64,000 nt of DNA, from contig JANNPX010000014.1 of NCBI GenBank assembly GCA_031400455.1, positions 25,299 to 89,298 on the forward strand. Reading direction: 5' to 3'. Source of the DNA: JANXYW01 sp031400455. GTDB lineage: Bacteria > Chloroflexota > Dehalococcoidia > DSTF01 > JACRBR01. The notes below the pieces were generated by a model. That model saw only the letters and a program-made list of their open reading frames with translations. It was not told the origin of the DNA and ran no database searches. A program made the position numbers and the translations under genes. Shown piece by piece: positions 1-7,481 of the stretch (positions within the stretch are counted from its first letter, which is position 1; every line of letters starts with the position of its first letter).

Positions 1-2
1 TC

Positions 3-776
3 GTCAATACGCTGCTGAGCGACAACGACGTGAGTGGCCTCACACTCGTCGGACTCGGAGCGTTCCGCGGTTGCTACAACCTCCCACGAAACAACACGAA
101 GTGCGTAGATGCGACGGCTCCCGGCTCGATGATCACGAACCTCACCGGCACAAAGTCGACCCTGCTCACCGGCGTCGGCAATATCTATGCGATCCGTGGC
201 CCCGGTCAGCCTGTCGGCGGTTCTGGGACGAACATCTGCGAGGCGCTGAAGAAGGGGCAAGATGTCTTGTTTGGCGCAGGCTCTCACTCGGCATCCAACA
301 CGCGTCGCTTCCTGGTCATCCTCGGTGACGGTGACAACGTCTACAACGCCGACGAAGTGAACCAGACCAGCCCGCAATCCCCGGAGTCGCCGTGCCGTCC
401 TTCGAGCCCGAGCACCAACGACGGCAACGTCGGCTCCGCCTGTCTCAACAACACCCAGACGCAGGAAGGTAAGGTCGACACGCTGTCGCAGACCGAAGCG
501 ACGACGCTCAAGAACGCGGGTGTCGAGATCTACGTCATCGCATTCAGCCTCTGCGGCGGCATCCCAGCGAATAACTCCGCGCTCTGCAATACCGCGACCA
601 TCGGCCTGACGGGTGCCGGGTATCCCGATAGCACCGCCGACCGTAACCTTCTGAAGTGCGTTGCCGCGTCGTCCGGTGGGACGAACGACCACTACTTCGA
701 GACGGCGACGGCCTCCGAGTTGCCCGGCATTTTCTCGACCATCGCTCAGCAGATCTCCTTCAGGTTGATTCAGTGA
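3..776 (+). CDS. vWA-domain protein, TadG-like, 5' end outside window
   Basis: The frame is open to the left edge, so the start is missing; a GTG at position 30 is only an internal codon. The visible part is the second half of a von Willebrand factor A-like domain: the LVILGDGDN stretch matches the strand and metal-site loop near the end of such domains, followed by a VEIYVIAFSL strand, and it ends with a SELPGIFSTIAQQIS-type helix. Many Cys (CYN, CVD, CEAL, CLNN, CGG) suggest an exported, disulfide-bonded protein. Its stop overlaps the ATG of a TadE-like gene, as in Tad/Flp pilus loci where TadG proteins carry a vWA domain. The TadG role is inferred from this neighbour; the vWA fold is better supported. 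Confidence 0.75.
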   Translation, partial: VNTLLSDNDVSGLTLVGLGAFRGCYNLPRNNTKCVDATAPGSMITNLTGTKSTLLTGVGNIYAIRGPGQPVGGSGTNICEALKKGQDVLFGAGSHSASNTRRFLVILGDGDNVYNADEVNQTSPQSPESPCRPSSPSTNDGNVGSACLNNTQTQEGKVDTLSQTEATTLKNAGVEIYVIAFSLCGGIPANNSALCNTATIGLTGAGYPDSTADRNLLKCVAASSGGTNDHYFETATASELPGIFSTIAQQISFRLIQ

Positions 777-1270
777 TGCGAAAACTATTCCGCTTGCGCG
801 GACTCCTACGCAGGCCCGAGAGCGGCCAGTCGCTCGCTGAGTTCGCGCTCATCGCGCCGATCTTCTTCCTGCTGGTGTTCGGCATGGTGGACCTGTCGCG
901 CGCGTTCCAGTCGTACACGACCATCCAGGAGTCGGCCCGCAGCGGCGCGCGCTACGCGGTCACGGGGCGCATCGATTGCACCGGTGTCGCCATCCAGAGC
1001 CGCGACGCCTGTATCAGGAAGACCGTCGCCGACCGCGTTGCCGCGCTCACGAACCCCACGTCCACGACCGTTTCCTACCGCAGTTGGGGGTACCCCGCGT
1101 ACGCCGATCCGCCTGTGCAAAACAATGCAGGCGTGCAGTGCGATGCGGTCGAGATCGAGGTGCATTACACGTACGAGCCGATGACCCCGATCTTCAGCAA
1201 GCTCATCGGCACCGTCGGCATGGCTGCGAAAGAGCGCCTCGTCAACGAACCGTTCGGCCCCTGCTCGTAG
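776..1270 (+). CDS. TadE-like pilus-assembly pseudopilin
   Basis: This 164-residue protein starts at an ATG that overlaps the preceding stop (TGATG). The short basic N-terminus is followed by ESGQSLAEFALIAPIFFLLVFGMVDLSRAF. That is the TadE signature: a Glu-containing, prepilin-like motif running into one hydrophobic helix (about residues 22-45). The remainder is an extracytoplasmic domain with conserved YTTIQESARSGARYAVTG and two or three cysteines. TadE/TadF/TadG proteins are minor pseudopilins of Flp-type pili. Translational coupling to the vWA gene supports a shared envelope role. The frame stays open upstream to 656, but that extension overlaps the vWA gene and looks artificial. Confidence 0.85.
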   Translation: MRKLFRLRGLLRRPESGQSLAEFALIAPIFFLLVFGMVDLSRAFQSYTTIQESARSGARYAVTGRIDCTGVAIQSRDACIRKTVADRVAALTNPTSTTVSYRSWGYPAYADPPVQNNAGVQCDAVEIEVHYTYEPMTPIFSKLIGTVGMAAKERLVNEPFGPCS

Positions 1271-1369
1271 CTCCCACCTCTCGTCCGATCTTGTAGGGCC
1301 ACGTGGCGGACAGCTTCGCGGGTGTGCGAATGCCGGCGCGTCGGACTCGCCCTTTGCGCACGGATCAGC

Positions 1370-1398
1370 TTGACACTAGTAGGGGCCGGTGTTAGATT
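1370..1398 (+). promoter_or_regulatory. Sigma-70-type promoter of the cytochrome bc operon
   Basis: TTGACA at 1370-1375, a 17-bp spacer, and TAGATT at 1393-1398. The same hexamer style (TTGACA, 17 bp, TAGACT) precedes the 16S rRNA gene, which supports the call. Predicted transcription start is near 1405, about 70 bp before the first small ORF of the operon. Confidence 0.75.
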
Positions 1399-1477
1399 CC
1401 CGATTGAAACGGGATTCACAAATGGCGTCAGGGATCCGGCCACGCGGCTAGCCCGGCGCTGTCAGGAGCCTCCCTTC

Positions 1478-1654
1478 ATGACGCGGGTTCTGCTGAGTGT
1501 GCCCACCCCGTCGAGCTTCTACGACTACTTCAGGAATCTCGTCGATTGGCCGCCGAAATCGACTTCTGACGCTGGCGAGCTTATCCTCGTCGGCTTCACA
1601 CTGGCAGTCTCGATGAGCATCATGGTCGCATTTGGCCAGTGGTGGTCGCGGTAG
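1478..1654 (+). CDS. Small single-pass membrane protein ahead of cytochrome b
   Basis: This 58-residue ORF starts at an ATG preceded by CAGGAG (about 10 bp away). The frame is open further upstream, but those starts lie before the promoter at 1370-1398, so they cannot be used from that transcript. The N-terminal half is polar (PTPSSFYDYFRNLVDWPPK); the C-terminal half is one hydrophobic helix, ELILVGFTLAVSMSIMVAFGQWW, ending in a single Arg. It lies 17 bp before the cytochrome b start and seems to be the first gene of the bc operon. Small hydrophobic subunits are common in b6f-type complexes, so it may be a structural subunit. No family recognised. Confidence 0.55.
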   Translation: MTRVLLSVPTPSSFYDYFRNLVDWPPKSTSDAGELILVGFTLAVSMSIMVAFGQWWSR

Positions 1655-1671
1655 TCGGAGGAATGTAGCGG

Positions 1672-2427
1672 ATGTCGGTCTCGGAGCAGCCAAAAGGCCC
1701 CGGTCTGGGCGACTTCATCTACGATAAGCTCTTCCACAACTACATCTGGCGGTCGATCTTCCGCTCCGGCTACCCCAACACCCCCCGGAACCAGATGCTC
1801 GCGGTCGCGACCAGCGTGTTCCTGCACCTGCACCCGACCCGCATTCACAAGACCCACGTCAAGATCACGCATACCTACTGCCTCGGCGGTCTCAGCTTCT
1901 TCATGTTCCTCGGGTTGACCGTCACGGGCGTGATGCTCATGTTCTACTATGTGCCCTCGGTCGACCGCGCATACAGCGACGTCGCCGCTCTAAACACGAA
2001 CGTTCGCTTCGGCATGCTGATTCGCAACCTGCACCGCTGGATGGCGCACGCCATGGTGATCACCGTGCTGCTGCACATGATGCGCGTCTTCTACATGGGC
2101 GCGTACAAGCCGCCGCGTGAGTTCAACTGGGTCGTCGGCGTCATCCTGCTCGTGCTTACGCTGCTGCTTTCGTTCACCGGCTACCTGCTGCCGTGGGACC
2201 AACTGGCGCTCTGGGCTATCACCGTGGGCACGAACATCGCCGGATCGGCGCCCGTGCTGGGTGGCCAAACGCGCTTCGTTATGATCGGCGGCTTCGAAGT
2301 CGGGCCGGAGGCACTGATCCGTTTCTACACGCTCCACGTCATCGGCTTACCGCTGCTCGCCGCCATCTTCATGTCGGTGCACTTCTGGCGCATCCGCCGT
2401 GACGGCGGCCTGGCGCGTCCGCTCTAG
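1672..2427 (+). CDS. Cytochrome b6-like subunit of a quinol:acceptor oxidoreductase
   Basis: This 251-residue protein has the four-helix N-terminal cytochrome b domain as a separate gene, the split typical of b6f and of Gram-positive/Chloroflexota bc complexes. The four haem-b ligands are clear: His121 and His135 (LHRW...LLHMMRV, 14 apart) and His222 and His237 (LHVIG...SVHFW, 15 apart). The helix-pair motif GYLLPWDQLALWA, which lines the quinol-oxidation site, is intact. Cys70 in YCLGG aligns with the cytochrome b6 cysteine that binds the extra haem ci. The protein would sit in the cytoplasmic membrane and pass electrons from menaquinol to the Rieske protein encoded downstream. Subunit IV follows after 18 bp. 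Confidence 0.93.
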   Translation: MSVSEQPKGPGLGDFIYDKLFHNYIWRSIFRSGYPNTPRNQMLAVATSVFLHLHPTRIHKTHVKITHTYCLGGLSFFMFLGLTVTGVMLMFYYVPSVDRAYSDVAALNTNVRFGMLIRNLHRWMAHAMVITVLLHMMRVFYMGAYKPPREFNWVVGVILLVLTLLLSFTGYLLPWDQLALWAITVGTNIAGSAPVLGGQTRFVMIGGFEVGPEALIRFYTLHVIGLPLLAAIFMSVHFWRIRRDGGLARPL

Positions 2428-2445
2428 GCAGAAGGTAGGAGCACC

Positions 2446-3570
2446 ATGGCGATAGCGACAGAAAAGGCCGCCGGCGCGAAAGAGACCGTCCGCCAGAAGC
2501 GTGAACGCGATCAAGAGCTCCTCGTCTGGCCAGATCTCGTCTTTATCGAGTTCATCTGCGCCATCCTCTTTACGCTGACCTTCGTACTGCTCTCTGTGTT
2601 CGTCAACGCGCCGCTGCTCGACCGCGCGAACGCCAACATCACCCCCAACCCCTCAAAGGCGCCCTGGTACCTGATGAGCCTGCAGGAGTTGCTCCTGCAC
2701 ATGGACAAGGGCCTGGCTGGCGTTACCGTCCCCACTATTGCGCTGGTCGTGCTGATGGCTATCCCGTACACGGACAGGAGCAACGACGGCCAGGGCACCT
2801 GGTTCGGCACGGCAAACGCGGTCAAGATCACCGTCTTCAGCGCGATCTACTCGTCGTTCGTCATCCCGTGGACCATCCTCTGGGACGACGGTGCCCACGT
2901 CCGGATTTTCCGCCAGTTCCCGGTCACGTTCCACCTCACGGACGGCAAGATCCGCTGGCTCGGCGATCGTCAGCCGTTCGAGTCGTGGACGTGGCTCGGT
3001 ATCGGCGACGTGTTCCAAGCCATCTGGGGTTTCGTCTTCCTCAAGAACCGCCTCGCGATCCGCGACGAGTGGCAGTGGAGCCTTAAAGTCCCGTTCCAGC
3101 CCGGATCCGGGAATCACGACGGCTACCTCGACTGGCCGCGCGACGTCGACCGCATACCCATTCCGCTTAACGGCACGTGGCTTTGGCACTGGGGCGAGCC
3201 CGGCTGGATGCCCGGTTGGATGAGTCACGTCTACTGGTATGACAAGCACCTCAATATCCCAGCGATCATGGCAGAGTATGTCGTGCCGATCGTTGCGACG
3301 CTCTTCTTCATCTTCGCCCTGCTCGCCATCATCTGGAAACTCGGATGGCTCAACACGGTCCGAGATGGATGGATCGCGATCTTCACCGGCTTCATCATGT
3401 TCTACTTCTCGCTGACGATTATTGGCGCCGCATTCCGCGGCCGCGGACAGCAGCTTGTGCCAGCGCCCAGCGTGCCGGACCTCGCAGATGATCCCGGCAT
3501 CATGCGCCAGATCACACCAGACAGCCTGCGTTACGGAATCTACGATCCTGGAAGCGATACCCATGCCTGA
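2446..3570 (+). CDS. Cytochrome b C-terminal / subunit IV-like protein, enlarged
   Basis: This 374-residue protein is about twice the size of plant-type subunit IV. A charged N-terminus leads into a first helix (about 30-53), then PNPSKAPWY (67-75) replaces the PEWY quinol-oxidation motif; this PWY form is usual in menaquinol-dependent bacterial complexes. More helices follow around 92-105 and 128-146. A long Trp-rich, polar loop (about 150-275, with many W/H/D) precedes two C-terminal helices (about 280-300 and 312-332). It partners with the b6-like protein to complete cytochrome b. Its stop overlaps the Rieske start by 8 bp, so translation is probably coupled. The large extracytoplasmic loop has no recognised function. 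Confidence 0.88.
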   Translation: MAIATEKAAGAKETVRQKRERDQELLVWPDLVFIEFICAILFTLTFVLLSVFVNAPLLDRANANITPNPSKAPWYLMSLQELLLHMDKGLAGVTVPTIALVVLMAIPYTDRSNDGQGTWFGTANAVKITVFSAIYSSFVIPWTILWDDGAHVRIFRQFPVTFHLTDGKIRWLGDRQPFESWTWLGIGDVFQAIWGFVFLKNRLAIRDEWQWSLKVPFQPGSGNHDGYLDWPRDVDRIPIPLNGTWLWHWGEPGWMPGWMSHVYWYDKHLNIPAIMAEYVVPIVATLFFIFALLAIIWKLGWLNTVRDGWIAIFTGFIMFYFSLTIIGAAFRGRGQQLVPAPSVPDLADDPGIMRQITPDSLRYGIYDPGSDTHA

Positions 3571-4258
3571 CGAGACCGAAGAAGCGCCGAAGCCGGCGAA
3601 GGCCGACGCTGAGACAGCCGTTACGAAGGCAGCTCCCGCAGGCGGCGCGCTCGCCACTCCCGGCGCGCCTGCGATCGTTGTTGTTCAGCCCGCGCCAACC
3701 GGCGTCCAGATGCCGAACGTGTCGCGCCGTAAAGTGATGCTCATTGGCTTCTGGGGAGCAATGGGGGCGATGATGCTGGGCATCGTCACGACGATCCTGA
3801 ACAGCCTCTATCCGCGCAATGTCGCGGGGTTCGGTGGCACCGTCTACGTCGGCACCGTCGACCAGCTCAAGAGCGCGACGGGGCAGAAGCTCCACAACCT
3901 GGATGCGAAGGCGTGGATCGTGCTGCTCACGGGCGAACAGGTGCGGCGAAATCCAGGTGCGCAGGAGGGCTCCGTCATTGCCCTTTACCACAAGTGCCCA
4001 CATCTGGGTTGCACCGTGCCGTGGCGCGCGGACTTCTCGCGTGAGGATCCGCGCAGCCAGGAGACCTACGGCGGCTGGTTCAACTGTCCCTGCCACGGTT
4101 CTACGTACAGCGACGCGGGCGTCCTCGTCTTCGGCCCGGCCCCGCGGTCGATGGACACAATGGAACTGTCGATCGTTGATGGGAAGATGACCATCAGCAC
4201 CGGCAAGATCAGGCTGGGCGATGAGAACAATGCCACGCGGGCGATTCTGCCGGGCTAG
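3563..4258 (+). CDS. Rieske [2Fe-2S] protein of the bc complex
   Basis: This 231-residue protein starts at the ATG overlapping the subunit-IV gene; an upstream extension would run inside that gene. An acidic then Ala/Pro-rich cytoplasmic tail (1-50) is followed by a basic segment and one membrane helix (about 58-80). The globular domain has both cluster-binding loops: CPHLGC (Cys145, His147, Cys150) and CPCHGS (Cys175, Cys177, His178). Cluster ligands would be Cys145, His147, Cys175 and His178, with a Cys150-Cys177 disulfide. It takes one electron from menaquinol and passes it to a c-type cytochrome or copper carrier, probably the fused protein encoded next. No twin-Arg signal is obvious apart from SRRKVM before the helix. 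Confidence 0.93.
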   Translation: MPDETEEAPKPAKADAETAVTKAAPAGGALATPGAPAIVVVQPAPTGVQMPNVSRRKVMLIGFWGAMGAMMLGIVTTILNSLYPRNVAGFGGTVYVGTVDQLKSATGQKLHNLDAKAWIVLLTGEQVRRNPGAQEGSVIALYHKCPHLGCTVPWRADFSREDPRSQETYGGWFNCPCHGSTYSDAGVLVFGPAPRSMDTMELSIVDGKMTISTGKIRLGDENNATRAILPG

Positions 4259-4276
4259 GCGCCAAAAAGGGCACGC

Positions 4277-5506
4277 ATGAACACCAGCAAGCAGATCAAC
4301 ATCATGGTGGCGCTCGTCTTCATGTCGGTGCTGGCGACCGGCGCATACACGATGTGGGATCCCGATCGAACGGCCGACGCCCGCAAGGGCGAACTGCACC
4401 GGACGGTCGAGCGTGGCGCGTTCCTGTTCTCCCAAAACTGCGTCGTGTGCCACGGCGACAGCGGCGAGGGTGGCTCTGCGTCAAACCGCCTGAAGCTCGC
4501 GCCCGCGCTCAATCGCCCCGATCTGCAGGGTATCGACGCAACGACCGGCCTCGTGAGCGAAACCGACAAGAAGCTGCAGTTCAAGCTCATCGTCAATACC
4601 CTCACCTGCGGTCGCATCGGCAAGGCGATGCCCACGTGGGGGCAATCGCAGGGCGGCACACTGAACGACGAGCAGATCCGCCAGCTGGCCACGATGATGA
4701 CCGAGGGCACCGGCTGGGAGACGTCGAAGGAATTCGCCATCGAGGGTGACGAGGAGTATCACTACACGGGCTACGCCAGCGCCGGCATCAAACTCGCGCA
4801 GGCGCTCGATGCAACCAGCACAACCGTGTTCCTCTCCGACGTCGCGGTTCTCGGCAAAGGACTGCGCATCGCGGTTCCATTGCCGGGCGAGGATCCCGCT
4901 GAGGAAGGCACCCCCAAGGTCGAGCTTATGCTCATCACCGAGACGCCAAACAAGGATCAGAAGAGCGTTGCCGTTGAGCGCGGCCTGGGCACGACCAGTC
5001 CAGTTGCGCACGACGCAGGCGCTGCGGCGTGGCTGCCTCCCGTCCCGCCGGACCCGGCGCCGATCACGCAGCCGGCTTGCGGCCAGAACCTGCCCGCGGC
5101 GGTGCCGACGGCTGGCGCGGCGGATCCGTCGGCCACACTCAGCATCATCGCCCAGGGCACCGCGTGGGATACGACGACGCTTGTTGGCATCGCTGGTGTG
5201 CCGCTGACCCTCACGTACGACAACAGGGACGCGGGGGTTGCCCACAATATCAACTTCTTCAACGGTGCGGACGCGACTGCTGAGAGCATCGCTTCAACGG
5301 AGATAGCTCCCGGCCCTGAGACGCTGACCCTCAACTTCGGGCCGCTTGACGCAGGTGACTACTTCTACCAGTGCGATATCCACCCCGGCCAGATGGAGGG
5401 CACGTTGAGTGTCGTCGAAGCGGGCGCCGCTCCCGCTGCCGATGCGGCGCCGACAGCTGCGGCCGATGCGCCCGCCGCCGACGAGACGCCGGTCGCGACG
5501 CCTTGA
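4277..5506 (+). CDS. Membrane-anchored cytochrome c-cupredoxin fusion
   Basis: This 409-residue protein has an N-terminal anchor helix (about 8-26). A mono-haem cytochrome c domain follows, with CVVCH at 55-59 and likely Met118 as the distal ligand (KAMPTWG). A middle segment (about 172-255) ends in VAVERGLGTTSPVAHDAGA, a pattern familiar from phage tail and wall proteins. The C-terminal domain (about 285-382) is a plastocyanin-like cupredoxin with all four type-1 copper ligands: His323, Cys366, His369 and Met373 (YQCDIHPGQM). The tail is Ala/Pro-rich. It lies 18 bp after the Rieske gene, so it probably accepts electrons from the bc complex and hands them to an oxidase. Each domain is clear; the electron path is inferred. 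Confidence 0.88.
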   Translation: MNTSKQINIMVALVFMSVLATGAYTMWDPDRTADARKGELHRTVERGAFLFSQNCVVCHGDSGEGGSASNRLKLAPALNRPDLQGIDATTGLVSETDKKLQFKLIVNTLTCGRIGKAMPTWGQSQGGTLNDEQIRQLATMMTEGTGWETSKEFAIEGDEEYHYTGYASAGIKLAQALDATSTTVFLSDVAVLGKGLRIAVPLPGEDPAEEGTPKVELMLITETPNKDQKSVAVERGLGTTSPVAHDAGAAAWLPPVPPDPAPITQPACGQNLPAAVPTAGAADPSATLSIIAQGTAWDTTTLVGIAGVPLTLTYDNRDAGVAHNINFFNGADATAESIASTEIAPGPETLTLNFGPLDAGDYFYQCDIHPGQMEGTLSVVEAGAAPAADAAPTAAADAPAADETPVATP

Positions 5507-5593
5507 CGTACCGGCGACCGCAAACTTAGACTGCCGCGCAGGACGCGTATGGGACGCGTCCTGTCCTGATCTCACACAATCACGGAGGGCGTC

Positions 5594-5881
5594 ATGCCGG
5601 CACAAGTAGGAAAGCGATACATCGCGGCGAGCGGCGCGGAACTCATCATCACGAAGGGCGCCGACGGCACGCTGCAAGACGGCGACACGCCTATGAACAT
5701 GAAAGAGGACGGCCCGCCGGCGTCAGGTGGTTCCGGTGGCGATGTCGTCCTCGGCAAGCGCTACGCGTCCGCGGACGGCGCGGTCGAGGCGCTCTGCATC
5801 AAGCCCGGCGCCTGCGACCTTCGCTACAACGGCGAACCGATGGAGCTGATGCAGCCCAAGGTGCTCCCCTCCGCCGACTGA
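5594..5881 (+). CDS. Small two-repeat soluble protein of unknown function
   Basis: This 95-residue protein has GGAGG 7 bp before its ATG. It contains two related halves: GKRYIAASGAELIITKGADGTLQDGDTPM and GKRYASADGAVEALCIKPGACDLRYNGEPM, joined by a Gly/Pro/Ser linker. The spacing GKRY-x(4-5)-G...G-x-L...G-x-PM resembles small desulforedoxin-like zinc/iron knuckles. The metal cysteines are missing in the first half, and the second half has only two Cys in unusual places. It has no signal peptide. It is the last gene before the terminator at 5905 and may be cotranscribed with the bc operon. Function not recognised; the desulforedoxin resemblance is an inference by eye. Confidence 0.7.
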   Translation: MPAQVGKRYIAASGAELIITKGADGTLQDGDTPMNMKEDGPPASGGSGGDVVLGKRYASADGAVEALCIKPGACDLRYNGEPMELMQPKVLPSAD

Positions 5882-5904
5882 TCATCGAATTCTGCCGAAC
5901 GCAA

Positions 5905-5934
5905 GAACGACCGTCGCAGTTGCGACGGTCGTTC
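5905..5934. terminator. Bidirectional terminator between convergent genes
   Basis: A perfect 14-bp inverted repeat (GAACGACCGTCGCA at 5905-5918 and its complement at 5921-5934) with a 2-nt centre. It sits between the end of the bc-operon tail and the end of the minus-strand flavoprotein gene, so it can stop both transcripts. No long U-tract follows. Confidence 0.8.
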
Positions 5935-5966
5935 GCTTTGATACGTACTCCGCGCCTGCTCGCCGT

Positions 5967-7127
5967 CTAGATCAGCGGCGTGCCTGGCTCCAATCCCATC
6001 AACACCCGCCCCACCGTCTCGTAGTTGGACGGTGCCACCATGAAGTGCTGCGTCACCGCATTGACGTCGCGCAGACAGCGCTGCAGCACGCTCGATTCGT
6101 AATTCGATGTGCCGCCGCCCTGCCGATACGCGATCTCCGCTGCCTGTGCCGCGCAGTCGACGGCGTGTGTCACGGCCAGCTTGATCCGCGCCCGCATCTC
6201 CATATCGATCGTTTCGCCGCGCGCCGAGCGATTCAGCAGTTCGCCCACCGCTTCGTACAGGAAGGCCCTCCCGCCCTGGAGCATTCCCTCCGCCCGCGCG
6301 ATCTCGTGTTGGGCGACGGCCTTCTCCTGCAGCTTCGATGGCGCGAAGAGCGGCGTCTTGTTCTGCGCGAGCGCCAGTAGCTCGTCGATCGCTCGCCGCG
6401 CGGCACCCAGCGCGACGGGTGCGAGCGCCAAGCCGAACAGCGTGAACATCGGGATTGCGCCCGGCGGCCCGGCGGGCGGGCCGCCAAGCGAAACGGCGGC
6501 CGTCCGCTCTTCCGGCACGAACAGATCGTTCACCGTTACATCGTGGCTCCCCGTGCCGCGCAATCCGAACACGTGCCACGTATCCAGCACTTCGATGTCA
6601 GTCGTCGGCACGACGGCGAGTCGAAAATCCGGTGCTCCGCTCGGCGCCATCCTCGGCTTGTCGCCTTCGAAGACGATGGTGCCCATGAACATCCATTCGG
6701 AGTTCTGGCACCCGCTGGCGTATGCCCAGCGCCCGGTGACGCGGTATCCTCCCTCGACCGGTATCGCCCGGCCGGATGGCGACCCCACGCCGCAGATCGC
6801 GATGCCAGGCTTGAGGATCTCGCGCGCCACGGCGTCGCTGATCCCCGGCGTCCCGATAGAGCCGCTCCCGATCGCCGCACACCATCCCGCCGATGCGTCC
6901 GCGATCGATATTTCTTCGACCGTGCGCATCGTCGTGATCAGGTCCGCGCCGAGACCGCCGTATTCGACGGGACGCGCCATGCCGAATATGCGGTGCTGTT
7001 TGAAGGCGCGCGTGAGCCCATCGGGCAGCCGTCGCAACTGCTGCCCTTCTTCGCTGTGCGACTCGATTTCGGCGCGCAGCCCCTTGGCGGTCTCGACCAT
7101 GTCGGTCGGCTGGATGGTCGTGGTCAT
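5967..7127 (-). CDS. Acyl-CoA dehydrogenase-fold flavoprotein, HsaA-like monooxygenase
   Basis: This 386-residue protein starts at an ATG with AGGAGG 8 bp upstream. It has the acyl-CoA dehydrogenase fold, in the branch that includes HsaA and the oxygenase component of two-component flavin-dependent hydroxylases. Seen features are an N-terminal helical domain (FGMARPVEYGGLGAD), a flavin-contacting middle segment (YRVTGRWAYASGCQNSEWMFMG), GLRGTGSHDVTVNDLFVPEER, and a C-terminal helical domain with AYRQGGGTSNYESSVLQRCLRDVNAVTQHFMV. It has no YEGT-type acyl-CoA dehydrogenase base. These proteins usually use reduced flavin and O2 to hydroxylate aromatic or steroid-derived rings. A close paralogue lies at 37953-39116. 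The substrate cannot be told from the sequence. Confidence 0.83.
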   Translation of the reverse strand: MTTTIQPTDMVETAKGLRAEIESHSEEGQQLRRLPDGLTRAFKQHRIFGMARPVEYGGLGADLITTMRTVEEISIADASAGWCAAIGSGSIGTPGISDAVAREILKPGIAICGVGSPSGRAIPVEGGYRVTGRWAYASGCQNSEWMFMGTIVFEGDKPRMAPSGAPDFRLAVVPTTDIEVLDTWHVFGLRGTGSHDVTVNDLFVPEERTAAVSLGGPPAGPPGAIPMFTLFGLALAPVALGAARRAIDELLALAQNKTPLFAPSKLQEKAVAQHEIARAEGMLQGGRAFLYEAVGELLNRSARGETIDMEMRARIKLAVTHAVDCAAQAAEIAYRQGGGTSNYESSVLQRCLRDVNAVTQHFMVAPSNYETVGRVLMGLEPGTPLI

Positions 7128-7481
7128 GATGTTGCCTCCTGGGGAGCGCAGCCGAGCCGGAACTGGCGGACGTCGTCGGGTCGGTGAGAGCCACGCGTCA
7201 ACGTTCTACCGAATCAGGACGACTACGTGAAGCGAGTCAGATGGAGCGCGGGCGCCCCGCCCGTAGCGTGCTGGCTCAATGGTAGTGTCGTGCTTCTAGC
7301 GCTTCACTACCGCTGGAGCTTGGCCTAGGCACCGCACGCGGCGGACATCCGCCAGACGTGGGGCGTACTGCGTTGGTCCGGCTGTCTCCTTCGGCGACTT
7401 GAAATTGCCGGACCCACCGCCGAGGGCGGCTATGCTCCACGCTTCGCGTCGCGTTAGCAGGGGTCAATTTGTATCACGCGC
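7128..7481. other. Intergenic region, no gene seen
   Basis: Apart from the promoter candidate at 7203-7231 I see no gene here. A short ORF on the minus strand (7276-7467) has low-complexity Arg/Ser/Pro composition and no ribosome site. The segment at 7380-7400 (GGCTGTCTCCTTCGGCGACT) recurs with one or two differences at 59622-59643, which suggests a small dispersed repeat. Confidence 0.5.
7203..7231 (-). promoter_or_regulatory. Possible promoter for the HsaA-like gene
   Basis: On the minus strand TTCACG (7231-7226), a 17-bp spacer and TAGAAC (7208-7203) resemble the TTGACA/TAGANT promoters seen elsewhere in the window. It lies about 75 bp before the start codon, which has its own Shine-Dalgarno. 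Confidence 0.4.

Noticed and set aside
2653..3657. 334-residue minus-strand ORF opposite the subunit-IV gene
   Set aside because: No motif and no ribosome site; the plus-strand gene explains the sequence.
7264..7330. tRNA-like stretch with GGCTCAATGGTAG
   Set aside because: It has a D-arm-like segment but no T-loop (GGTTCRA) and no matching acceptor stem.
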